Shown in pieces: positions 1-21,790 of a stretch of 64,000 nucleotides of DNA (position 1 is its first letter; each line of letters begins with the position of its first letter). The notes under the pieces were generated by a model that was not told the DNA's origin, made no database searches, and worked only from the letters and a program-made list of their open reading frames with translations. This DNA comes from Cinnamomum chago. Its lineage: Eukaryota; Streptophyta; Magnoliopsida; Laurales; Lauraceae. A program made the position numbers and the translations under genes. The stretch spans positions 56,602,501 through 56,666,500 of the forward strand of contig CP142457.1 of the NCBI GenBank assembly GCA_038049695.1, read 5' to 3'.

Positions 1-1900
1 CATGATTTTATTTTTTCTAACAAATGTATTTTCATGGTATTGGTCCCGACCGCCCGCGCAATTAAAACAGGGATTAACAATGAGGATGTTTATTTTGACA
101 ACTAAAAGAAAATCCAAGTATACTATATGAAAGGCATGATTGCGTGGAGGCCCCCAATTATCATGATGCCCTCCCCCAAAGGCCAACTGAATGGTCCACT
201 TGTCATCTCACTGAGTGTTATGTGTACATGTGGGTCTTATTTGTCCACACTTTCTCCCTCCGGTGTGAGTCACAATTTTGTACTTAAAATGTTGTTGCGC
301 CTGCGTCTGCGTGTGTCGTGCATGGTCTTCTCTTCTGCTTCTCTGTAGCAATCACAATTCTACTTTGACCCGAGAAACACTGGCAAGCACGAGCACGACC
401 ATGGAAACAGCGAAGGAGACCTATAGAATAGTCTCTTTTTTAATCTATTCCATCCAACTAATGAAAGGACTGACTGAACTGATTGACCTTGAAACTAATG
501 CCAAAATACTTACGAATATAAAAAGAAGAGTGGTCGTTCATTAAACTTCTTGGAAATCGACTCTCTGACACAGGAAGACTGTCATTCTCCTCCGTTTGGG
601 GAGCAGGCTTGTATTTGAAGTGGAGACAATGGGCATGTGTCAATGTACAGTCCCATGGTGGTCTATGTACAGTTAAGACTATGCCCATAAGCCAGTGAAC
701 TTTCATTTTTTATTGATAGCCATCTTAGTGGGCTGAGAACCCATCCCTCCGGTAAGGTAAGTAGATTTTGGATGTGATGAGGGAAAACATTCCCAAGGTG
801 AGGAAAGATGGTGACTACCTACTTTCGAACCTAAGTAGTAGGTTAATAACTAACACCTCTTATCATTAGGGTGGGGTGGGGGTAAGAGAAGGAGAACATG
901 CCGAATTGGAAAAATATTAACCTCCTTCCGTATCACTATATTAAAAGAACAATGTTCTCCTAAGTTAAAGTTTAGGATAAAATCTTATAAGCTCCTGCTT
1001 GTTGGGCTTACCTTTGGTCCATCCAAATGGACTAAACACATGACCTCATAAATTGTATATGTCCACTAACTTTCGGTCAGATTTAAATTTACTGGATTGT
1101 TGAATTAACTATGTATCGATCCAAATGGAATATTGACGATTAAATTTTTAGGCTCGTATGGAGATGATATAAATCACAGTTGGTACTATTTTTTTACAGA
1201 GATGAAGATACCAGAGAGTCCTTGAAATTCTCCCCATTCCCATCCCCACGAGGGTCACCGAGTGGGCCCCACCACACTGGACTTACTTTATCCTAAGCTT
1301 GAAGTTATGAGAGCTAGTCCCATATTAAAAACTCTTCAAAACCATGGTGTTGGCATCTAACTATAACACATGTGCCTGAGAATTTGATCCCCCAATATTA
1401 GAAGTTGATCACATTATCACTCTTCTCCATTGGACGGACCTAGGAAAATTAGAAAACAAAGTAAAAAAGCTTTTCTACATGATAAAACTTTCTCCCATGA
1501 TAGTTTGGACGTTTTAATCTAGCAGTCAAAGAAGTGTAGGTCCCTTCAAAAACACCTAACCGATTTGTGAAGGGAAACACTAGACCCATTTGTGAAGGGA
1601 AACACTAAACCCATTTGAGAGACTCCTGAATACTAAACCCATCAAGGAGGGAGGAAAAAAAGTGACACAAACATCCTTAGACAAGGTTTGAAATCCATTC
1701 AAACAGTCAAAAGAACAAAAAAGGACAAATATAAAGATTTGCAACACATAATTTCAATCACCAATCTTAGATCATTTATATTCTCGTTAGTGCTTTGATT
1801 TAGGGTATCCTATTCCCACTCCCCCACTCCCCCAAATTCAAAAACAAACCCTGTAAATTGTGCATTCTATATATATTTTCAAAATTCAACAGTTTCTACT
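1..1900. other. Intergenic DNA upstream of the calcium pump gene
   Basis: No gene is recognisable. The open frames here are short, overlap each other and resemble no family I know. The last few hundred bases would be expected to hold the promoter of the downstream Ca2+-ATPase gene, but I could not assign a TATA box or start site with confidence. A short direct repeat occurs near 1559-1612 (two passes of 'atttgtgaagggaaacacta'). Confidence 0.5.
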
Positions 1901-1949
1901 GGTACTTTTATAGTAGCAGTTACACAGGGGATACTTTAAAGCAATTATC

Positions 1950-3217
1950 TACAACCGTTGAATTAGCATTCGAGAGAGAGGGAAAAAACCCAAAATACTT
2001 TGATTCGGAAATTCCCAGTTTGACGACGAAAAGAGAAGAAGAAATCGAATTTTTTTGCTTTGCGTTCAAGCAATCTTCTCTTTCTACTCGCTCATGGTAC
2101 GGTCCACATTCTCTCTTTCCCTTTGCTTTTTCTTTAGTTTCACTGTTAATGGTCGCTTTAATCGTTTGCTTTAAGCACCACTGGATTTCCTTGGGACCAA
2201 GAAGCAAAGACATCTCAGTGGAGTGGCTTCCTTGGTAAGGTTTTTTGGGTTTGGGTTTGGTTTCTGGGATTTTGTTTGGTTTTCTCAATTTTGAAGTTTG
2301 AACTCTCTCTCTATCTATCTCTCTTCATTTATTTTACTTTTCTAGTTATTTTTGTTGAGTGAGAGTGTTTGTTATGTTTGTTGGTGGAAGTGTCTTTTTT
2401 TGTTTGTTTGTTGCTTTGGGTTAATCTTATTGTTTGTATTAGATTGAAGAAGTGGTTGAAGAGAAGTGAGAGGAGTGAGGAAAGAGATTTTATTGAAAGT
2501 TTTGTTTGCATTTCTTAGTAAAGTTCTTAACTTTTTCTGATTTAGTTTGCTAATTGTTGTTTTGTGTGGTCTTATATCAATTGAATTGCTGAAGAAGTGA
2601 AAAAGGGAAAGAAAGTTTAGATTAGCAACAAAGGATAACAAGAAGAAGAAGAGGAGCCTTATTTCTGTTGTATTTATTTATTTAACACTATCGATTTGTT
2701 AGAAGTAGTTTGCAAATCAAAAGAGAACTCTGTTTTTTTTTTTTTTTTTTTTTGGTGGGAGGGTTTGAATGATTCAGTTGAGATTCCTGGGAAGAAGCAA
2801 AATAGAGAGAGAAGGAAAGTTTTTTTTTTAATTGTTCAGTGCTTCCGTTGTGTTACTGACTGAGGAACAAGTTACAAAATAATAAAACAAAAGATTAATT
2901 GGGTTTTAATTTTCTACTGTTGAATGAGTATCCTGTTGGTTTTCTACGCAAATTTTAAAATTGAACTTAAAAAAAATTAAGTTTATAGATATTGTGGATG
3001 AACTGTTTGGTCAAGTGGTTTGTTTTTTAATTTGTTGGCACTATGCTTTTTGCAAATGCTTGCTGAATTTTTCCTATTCTTTATTAATCTTTTTTTTTTC
3101 TTTGGAATTTTCATGTAGGGATCTGTAATGAGTTGAAGTTGCAGCTCAGAAGTCCACTTCCTTCCATGATTTTGAGATTCCGGGAGTGAAATTTGGCAAA
3201 CCTTTTCTAATTGTAAG
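1950..3217 (+). promoter_or_regulatory. 5' leader exon and leader intron of the ECA gene
   Basis: A stretch ending at 2234 is followed by a good plant donor (GTAAGG at 2235). A pyrimidine-rich tract and an acceptor (TCATGTAG) end at 3118, about 100 bases before the pump's ATG at 3218. This fits a non-coding first exon plus a leader intron of about 0.88 kb; such introns are common in highly expressed plant genes. The intron is T-rich with poly-T tracts, as expected. The transcription start is not determined. Splicing is inferred, and full-length cDNA would settle it. Confidence 0.5.
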
Positions 3218-13164
<9,947 letters not shown>

Positions 13165-14600
13165 CAAAGTGCACGAAGGTGACAGCATATATATCTGAGC
13201 AGAAGTCTCATACCTGCTGAGCAGCGGCTATCAATATATGACCATGAACTGTAGAGTAAAAGCAGAAGGTGGAAAATACAAATGGAAATTTATTCATTAG
13301 CAAGGTCTACTTCATTTGCCATTGAATCGGACTTTTATATTCCATGCAAATATCTCATGCTTGTTTAAAAATGTGAGACATATCGACTGTCATTTTTTTT
13401 TGGTCAGATAGGTTGTATTATGTCAAGAATACTGTTTTATGTTAGCATATGGATTGCACCTTGTGTTCACCCCACAATGCAGGAACCGTACGCCAAAAAT
13501 CTTCTTGATTGACAGATTCCAGTTATCCAACTTGTGATTTTTCTCTGTTAGTTATGTTACCTCCTTTCAGTGATCCATGGTGGTTGGATGGTTGAGATTG
13601 TCTAATAAAGATCTTCATCACCCATAATTTGGATAATCAACTCAACTCAAACAAAGCCATACATCCCTTCTATAACAATTGCACGCTTACAGTTCTAAAA
13701 AAAAAAAACCTTACCAATCTCAAAAAAATTAAAAAAGGTGTCTCTATATGAAACTGCACTTTTAAAGGCCTCACACTCATTACAAATTTTAGTGATCCGC
13801 TGAGATGGTGCCAGATTTGCATGAACAATCTAAGGGCTTATAAGACTCGAAAGACTACCAAATTTGCAAGTACTAATTCAAGGGAACATGGAACGGTAAT
13901 GAGTACTAGGGGTTTGGATTCATGGTATGATAAAGTAGGTCTTGAACTATTTTTTCTCAATTCTTTGTCATCATAGACAGGCCCACAATCATAAGTTGGG
14001 AAAATTTTGAAATCTTGGGATAACATAAATTCATGGGCCTAATCTTTCACTTTTTTTACATAAAATGAATAATTAAGGCCATATTTGTGGAGCATGAATT
14101 TTGCAGAAACGGATGTACATTTCCTTACTCTTTTGAATAACTTTATTCCGTGTATTCTAATTTCTAAATTACAACGGTAAACCACAAATAAATAGCCATT
14201 AAATCTGCGCTTCTTCAAAGTTCAAAGTCCAACTGCTCGCCTTTTTTCCTCTAAATTTCCATTTCCGCTCCCACCTTCCTAGGGTATGCCAAATTTCCAC
14301 ATGAGGGAACATATGCTTATAAATAATCTTGTGTGACAATCAAAGAGGCATAGGTTCCATTAAAAGGCATAGGGTCTCTAAATTAAAGGCATCGATAACT
14401 TTAATCATGACTGAGACTTCTGAATTAAAGGTGCCAACGTACTTTTTTATTGGACAAAATATACCCTGAACCCACTAATGGACCTTCTGATTAATGAGTG
14501 AGATGACCCATGGTTCCATCAATTTGTATCAAAAGTCCAACAATAAGACGAAAACTTTGTATAATCTCACGGGCCGAGTACTGATTCTTCTTTTTCTTCG
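13165..14600. other. Intergenic region between ECA and the RRM gene
   Basis: This holds the 3' end of the ECA transcript (an AATAAA-containing context, TCTAATAAAGATC, lies near 13600) and the promoter of the next gene. TATAAAAG at about 14602, roughly 115 bases before the ATG at 14717, is a plausible TATA box. A pyrimidine-rich leader (14640-14710) follows. No other gene is seen. Confidence 0.5.
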
Positions 14601-14601
14601 T

Positions 14602-14716
14602 CTATAAAAGGGGCTTTAAGGGTTTTCCAGTTTTCCCTTGTATTCGTAACAGCTAGGGTTTCCTTTTCCTCTCCGTTTTCTTCGTTATCAGTTCTCTCTT
14701 TCCCTCTCGATCGACG
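14602..14716 (+). promoter_or_regulatory. TATA-like element and pyrimidine-rich leader of the RRM gene
   Basis: The sequence CTATAAAAGG lies about 115 bases upstream of the ATG at 14717. It is followed by the CT-rich 5' leader typical of plant housekeeping genes (TTTCCTTTTCCTCTCCG...). Spacing fits a transcription start near 14635. This is inference from sequence only. Confidence 0.55.
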
Positions 14717-17700
14717 ATGGCCGACGGTTACTGGAGGTACGCCGATGCTCGGCAGCCACCCATGCCTCAGCAGGCTGCTCCGCCAGCGGTAAAACGCTCC
14801 CGCTCCGACTACGGTACGCGGCTTCTCCGTCTCCATCCATTCCATAACATGTTAGGGTTTTAGGGCTACGAAACGTTAAGAACGAGTGACACGAGACTAG
14901 GGTTCCCATTGTTTCGATGTTCTCGAGATTCTAGGGTTTCTTCCGTTTGTTTGGTTTTTAGATCGGAGAAACCCAAGTTTGTTCTTGGGGACTATCTGCT
15001 TTTTCCATCTTGGGGATGTCCATGGAATCAGATCGTTCGATCTTTAGATCAGGGACTTCATTGATGTAATGGGACGAACGCCAGTGGATCATTTGAAGGG
15101 TTTTTCTTTGATGAATGAAGTATGGGCTGAAAGTAAATGGTTAAGGAGATGCAGCAGGTGTATAGACTTAACAGGAGAAGGGAGAAAGATCGAATGTGTA
15201 GGTATTGAGTTTGAGATCATAGTGGCATCAGCAGGGTTATAGAACAGGAATGTTTATTATTATTATTTTTTTTTTACAGGGACTGTTTGTTTCATGGAAA
15301 TGGATATGGGTTTTAGGAAGGGATTATTAAGGAAGTGAGGGGTGAATGATATAAGTTGGAGATCTAGATGAGAACTTGATTGTTTTTAGGATTTGAATTA
15401 CTGGGACATGGCAGGGTATTCATTTCAAGTTTACTCTTGATTCAATTTCAATTAAATGGGTGGTTATTTGATTTTTTTTTTTTTTTTTGCATATTCACTT
15501 TGGTTCCTTAATTTTTAACAACCTTTAGAAATGCAAGTAGTTTTATGCTGGTTGTATATCTTATGTTGGAGGAAAAGCTATTAAGATTGAGATCATTTGG
15601 CTGGTTTATTAAATGATGCATGATGTGCTTCTGTTATGTGATATTTGTGTGCCTTTTCATGTCATATGCATCTATCTGTTTTTTTTTTTTTTCTCTGCTG
15701 ATGTAGTTGAACCCTTTTTCCCTTAAACTTGGCAGATGTCCCTGTTGGTCATGAATTGTCTGGCTATTTTTCTCGTGAGGAAGAAAGAGTTGGACACCGT
15801 GATGCTAGGGATACTGAGTCGCTTGGTGCATCCTATGAACGTTACCTACGTGGGGTATTGCCTATGAATACTCATATTTAGTTTCCAAATTCTGTCACAT
15901 AAGTTTTTACGGTATCTAACATGTTGTTCCAAATGCTTGCAGCAAATGTCTTCCTATGGTGCTGGTGATCCTGCTAGGCCTCTGTCTGGGGGAATGTCAG
16001 GTCATCATCCCATTGATGATCCACGCATGATGGGTGTTGGGGGAATTGAACCAGGTATGGGTGGTAAAGGACGGAACATGGGTTTTGGGGGTGGAAGATC
16101 TGAAATGCCTCTCCCTCCGGATGCTTCGAATACACTATTTGTGGAAGGCCTTCCGTCAAACTGCACAAGGAGAGAAGTATCTCGTATCCTTTAAAAAATT
16201 TGAATGAAAGTTTCTGCGTACCCTTGTTTCTATGCTCCATTTATTTATTGATTTTTTTTTTGTTTTTTTGGTCATGCCTTAATTTATTGCATCCGTGGTT
16301 ATAAAAATTGGCAGCTTATTGTCCTTTATTGTGAAAGTTTTTATCCAATTTTAAAGGAATACCTGGTTTTGAATATTGATATCATCTTGCACATAAAATG
16401 TAGTTCCATTTGCTTTGATTATCTGCTAATAGGAGACATTATCTTCTAAATCTGTCAAGTTAATTTGCTGTTGTGAGCTCTTTCGAACCTCCCATTGTTA
16501 CCTCTTTACTTGGCTCTCCAGATATCTTTCGTCCTTTTGTAGGTTTTAGAGAAGTGAGGCTTGTGAACAAGGAGTCTAGACACGTAAGTCTCTATTTCTG
16601 TGAAAAGGAACAATGTCGATTGACTTTAATTGGATATGAAAGATGGATCAATTCCAACTTGTTTAGTATGAAGGGACCACTGAAATTAATCAAATCATAT
16701 CCTACAAGCGTCGATGGATTTTCAATAAGTGCTAACGTGGTATCATATCGAGGTTTCTTAATTTGTCTATCCTGGTCTATTGATCTAAGCATATGGTTAT
16801 CTCTTAAAAAAGAGAAAGACATGTAATTGTTTTGTTTTCTTTACCTTATAGATTATCTTTCTTTTTCTCCCTAATGATTGCAGGGAGGAGAACCACTTGT
16901 CCTTTGTTTTGTTGACTTCACGACTCCAGCTCATGCAGCAGTTGCATTGGATGCCTTACAAGGTAAACAAAACATGTTTGTTTGTTATGTTTTGAAAATC
17001 AAAACTTTTTTATTTTCATTCTCCATTTTCTCTGTTCTTCAGTTTCTTGTATTACGCCAGCAGTTTTTTCTTTTTAACCAATGCAAAACTAATCGGAGTG
17101 TGAGTTATGTACCCCATTTGTTAGTTTTGTTGCATCAAGTCCAACTACACTTGCAATGTGAATAGCTCAAACTAACACCATGTTTTTTGTTAGTGATGTG
17201 GATAAAGTTCCAAGCACAAGGATCATTCCGTACTCGTCATTTGATTAATGAGGTCTATGTGGTCAACTTTGCCTTTAGATCACTAGTGGGAAATTGTTTA
17301 AACGTTTGTCCATTAATCATTATGAGATCAATGTAGCTGCGTTTGCTATTAGATGGCCGGAGAGACACATTGGTTATGTTGGGAGCTGTTGCTAGCTCAA
17401 ACAAATGGCCTTATAATGATTGCTGATAGTTAACGAATGTCACGTTCTACGCAAGAACACCCCTGCAACCTGTAAAACCGATTGACTGAATGTGAGTAAG
17501 AAGCGTTCAATAGGATTTAGAGGCAAACGTTCAACCTTGCTTATAACTTAGCCGTATCTAATCATATGGCAGGTTCTTCTGATGGTTAGAAGATCTTCCC
17601 ATATGAGCATCAGCATGACTCGATGCAACTCCGTGGTAATGGCCTTTGATTTAGCTGTTAGCTTGATCTGTCATCTTGATGTTCCTGCCAATATCTGTAG

Positions 17701-18386
17701 ATGATCAACCAAAATTGGCCATCCATTGGTGTTGCCTATCTCATTCCCTGTGAAATTTCAGGGAATTCTTTGATGACCTTTTTGGGCTTTATGTTTTTAC
17801 TAACCCCAGTTCATGTTTCAGCTTGTATGGGTCCTGCACCCACCACTTGTTTGACTTTCTCCATTTTCTGATTCTCTGAAAAAAAAGACTTCTGGAGAAT
17901 CTAAATTAAGTTCAGAGTCACATTTTATCTGCCATCTTGCCCTTTCATGTTGGTTGTTTCTTGCCTATAATTAATAGAAGGTTGGTAGTAAGCCAATTTT
18001 CCTTATGCCTTATCTAGTCAACACCTATTTGCCTGAATGTTGGACTTGTGACTGTCTTCACTAGAGTCAGAAACCACAAAACATGGTGAACTTGTCGGTT
18101 TAGTTTATAAACTTTTTGCACATTGGATTACATATCTTGCAATTCTGGATTGGTAATTTTACTAACCTCTTGACTGAGGTAGAACGCCAGGGGGATGCGG
18201 AAATTACTGCTGGACCAAGCTTAATGCTTTGTTCAAGCATGGTGTCCTGCGCAGCATAAAACAGTCCGATTTGATTTTGCAGGTTATAAATTTGATGAGC
18301 ATGATCGAGACTCGGCCATTTTAAGGCTGCAATTTGCTCGCTTTCCTGGTCCGAGGTCAGGTGGTGGGCCTCGAGGCAAACGTTGA
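14717..18386 (+). CDS. Single-RRM RNA-binding protein, NSR / RBP-MS-like
   Basis: Predicted nuclear RNA-binding protein related to the plant nuclear speckle RNA-binding (NSR) proteins, which modulate alternative splicing. Six exons join in frame: 14717-14813, 15736-15854, 15943-16183, 16522-16583, 16884-16962 and 18283-18386, giving 233 residues. The N-terminal part is disordered, with MADGYWRYADARQPP, a basic KRSRSDYD patch and Gly/Met-rich stretches. One RRM spans about residues 134-210: RNP2-like LFVEGL at about 136-141, then FRPFVGFREVRLV, then RNP1-like PLVLCFVDF at about 177-185. The C-terminus is RSGGGPRGKR. The exon 3 donor is chosen at 16184 (GTATCC) because it gives the usual REVSHIF join; the next in-frame reading would run into a stop. 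Family-level function is known, but this gene's own targets are not. Confidence 0.9.
16963..18282. other. Long last intron of the RRM gene
   Basis: A 1.3-kb intron between the RRM exon and the C-terminal exon, with GT-AG borders. No open frame with family resemblance is seen. Confidence 0.5.
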
Positions 18387-18975
18387 GTGATGCGCTTTTT
18401 ACTCAGGTGCCGAAGCGATACTTGCGTATTCAATTGAATTTCTTTGACATAGACTACTGCAACAGTGATACGTATAGTGAATTATGCTGAAATTGTTGTC
18501 GTACGGGTGCTGCTTTTGTAGGCGTGTTGAAATCAGCCGTTTCGTATTACAAGGGTCGGTCGGTAGATTATTCGCTGTCTGGTTTGTCGTTCCTTGAAAA
18601 CGCTGCGGATGTAGAAGCGCATATAGCTTTTGGTTGCGACATCCTTCCGTATACCTATTGCGTTCCATAGATTGTTGCTATGCTATTATGTTTGTAGAAC
18701 GACAAAGTTTGAGATCTTTTACTATTTCTAATCGTAGTGAACGATAGAGTGAGTTGTGTGTTGGGTTTGTGTTTTTTTGGGGAGATAATGCTTTACTTCT
18801 GTTGATAAGCAAAATAAAAAGACATCTTCAAGCGCTCCATTTTTAGTTAATGGACTCTCAAAATGAGAAGCAAACAGAAACTTAAAAGGCTGCTACATTA
18901 ATGTCAATAAAAAAATATTCTCTTCCATGACATCATGATAAGGCATATCATGAATTTGGCAATAAAGAATATTGC

Positions 18976-19070
18976 TTCCATGTTTGCTTTTCAGGAATAT
19001 GCCTTGCCTTTGTTCCCTTGGCCATATTCCATGTTTGCTTTTCAGGAATATGCCTTGCCTTTCCCTTGGC
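18976..19070. repeat. Small tandem duplication, about 51-bp period
   Basis: The phrase TTCCATGTTTGCTTTTCAGG, continuing into AATATGCCTTGCCTTT, occurs at 18976 and again at 19027. It is followed both times by a CCCTTGGCCATA-like sequence. It is a simple local duplication in non-coding DNA. Confidence 0.8.
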
Positions 19071-21643
19071 CATAACTTAATTTCCTTCCATTTATAGGTG
19101 AAGAGCCATAATGCCACTTTTCCATACATGTACCTGTCTCTAGATTGCCTAGGAAATCTGCTTTCATGTTTGTTGCTTATGGAAATTCACATTGATGTTT
19201 TTTTTCCCCTTGGATATAACTTAATTTCCTTGTATATATATTAGGGCAAACCACTGGACCTTTGAATAGAAGTTTCTAAATTGCATACGTTGTGTTGGCT
19301 TTGTTTGAAGTAAGACAAGTAAAGAACTTGATAATAATAAAAGTTTTTTTTTTTATTACCAGTTTTCTATCTGATATTTTATTTCGTCTGTAATTTTTTA
19401 ATAAACTTTGATACTCAAATTTCATTTTCTGAGTGGCATACTTTTGATGCTCAATGTTTTATTAATATGGATTTTCTTTTTGGATCTCATGATCTTCATT
19501 TGCTTCCTTGATCTCAGTGATGAGAGAGGCAATGTATCTTTTATTTCCTTTTTTTTTTCCAGTACAGTAAACAGTTTTGATGAAAATTCGTAGTCCTTGG
19601 TTTTTTTTTTTCTTTTTCTTATTTCAGAAAGGAAAAAAGGCGTTTGTTTCTCTGTTTGCTTCCTCACTTTGTGGCATTATTTTTATGGTTAAAATCAGTG
19701 ATTATGAAGTTTTTTTAAAACTTTAAACTCTTATATATGAGTTTACTGTTCTTTTGCCTTTAAAGTTTAAACTTCTATAGACTGCGCCCACTTTTTGTCT
19801 CCCACACCCCAAAACTCTTCCACCTCCCTCTCTAAACACACACATTAGGGGGAGATTAGGTCTGCTATTATTCTCTCTTACAACCTGCTCATCATGGACA
19901 ACAACGGGTTTCTCAGTGGGTTGGAAACTCTTTATGTCACTTGGCTACTCAAGGATTGATCCGTGGGGGTATGCCAGCTGGTCATGTGGAGTTGGAGAAC
20001 GAAAAATAAAATAAAAAATGACTTTTGCCAATATCATCTCATTGTCTGGTCGTATTCTCTCTTTAATATAACCTGCTGGTCATGTAGAGTTAAGTTCTAT
20101 ACCTTAAAGCTAAATAATGATTAGGAAAAAGAAACAGAACTAATTCTCTTATCTCCTCAAGTCACATCAGCACCTTATCATCTCTTTTCTTTCCATTGTG
20201 CTTTTCTATTTATTCAAGCTTTATCAGTTGGTGTGGTGATTCAGTGTAGTTGAATATGCCCCATATATAGCCCTAAAACCTATCATTCCCTTTAGGAGGG
20301 AACATATAATCTATGGTAAGTTTATGTAGTGTTTGTGAGCCATTAGTTGGTGTGAATGGAGCCTGTGGGTGGCCATCTGCTATCTTCTGTTATTCATATG
20401 CATGTGGAGATATGCATGACGATTTTACTGTTAATATTATGCTGATAACATTTGAGTTTGGTATAGATTATAAAATTTGAAGCTAAAATTTAAGATGCTC
20501 CTAATCCATGTGCTATAACCTATCCATCCCGCTGTTTCCGTTGATTGTTATGAATCTAGGTAATCCTCCTATGAAGTTGACAAGGATATGCCACGGATCA
20601 CAAATTATACACATTGTTGAAACACTCGTTTTAATTTGTTATAAAATATAAAGATTTATATTATGAGGATGATGCAATTGTGTTAAAAGATATATTTTTT
20701 AATAAACCAAAGCTTAATTTGGGTATGAGTTTTAATTTATTTTTCAATTTGCAATTGGATTTGACCTGAACAGTGCATGGGCTTTATGTTAGGTATATTT
20801 ACCATGAAGTTTATGTTTAGAGAGGATGCAGTGCGATAGAGAGCTAGTATTATTTTGAATTTTCTGATTTTGTGATGGTTTTGGATTTTGTTGGGTATTA
20901 TAATCGAGTTTGGATGTAGTCGGGGTTCTCATGGGCAGTTTTCACTGTTCAGTGCCATATTGGGTATTATTTTCTTGGTTGCTGGACTCCAGGGTTAGTA
21001 AGGACTCAGCTGTGATCCTTTGTGATGGTTCAACCCAGTTGGGTGTGGATTGCGTGCTCTATATTGTTGGTAAAGATAACGGTTTCTGGGGACACCTAAT
21101 TGTTGTTGTTGGGGTTGGGTGCTTGCGAGAACGAGACTGAAATTGAGCATTTTGAGAGGTGGCCATTTGGGATACAGAGTTTATTTGTAAAATATGATTT
21201 TACAAGAGCAACTTAATTTTAAGCTGCGGATAATAATAATAATAATAAAAGAAACGAGAATGCCCAGCTAAAGCATCTGGTTTTCCTTTTGTTTGGTTGA
21301 TTGGCTGAGTTGCAGTATCGTTATCGTCTATTTTCAATAAAATAAATACACGCATACATGTATATATTATCTTTTTGGAACATGTACGTGCTATGGGTGA
21401 TTGCATCATATGCACCTAGCTCTCCAGCGAGGAGTAATCATGTCCGCTCATCAAAGATGATGTGAACAGGTTTTGGAATGGAATGATAGAACTGAAACGG
21501 TATTTTTGTTTCTTCAATAGGAAAAAAAACCATGAATTTTCTTCATTACTGCCGTAGGGCTGTATAATAATAATAATAATAATAAAATCTGCTAGGGTGG
21601 TTTCTCAATATCATGCATAGCTAATGGAAAGCACTATTTTAGC

Positions 21644-21790
21644 AGTAGGAGCATTGCTACATGGCCCGACTGGGAGACCGGGTTTTGGCCCGATCCCCCA
21701 GGAGGGCCATTGGATCCCAGGAAAGTTTATTCCAACCTGGGTCAGTCATTGGCTCATGTCAGTTTGAATTGGGACATTGGGGGATCATAA
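21644..21790. repeat. Possible GC-rich MITE remnant
   Basis: A GC-rich island beginning GAGCATTGCTACATGG and containing GGCCCGA / CCCCCAGGAGGGCC / GGATCCCAGG resembles the start and composition of the clear MITE at 53475-53616 (GAGCAATGCTAGGTGG). I cannot find a matching right end or a target duplication, so the assignment is weak. Confidence 0.3.

Noticed and set aside
20910..21140. A 76-codon open frame in the intergenic region
   Set aside because: No family resemblance, no splice or promoter context, and the composition matches surrounding non-coding DNA.
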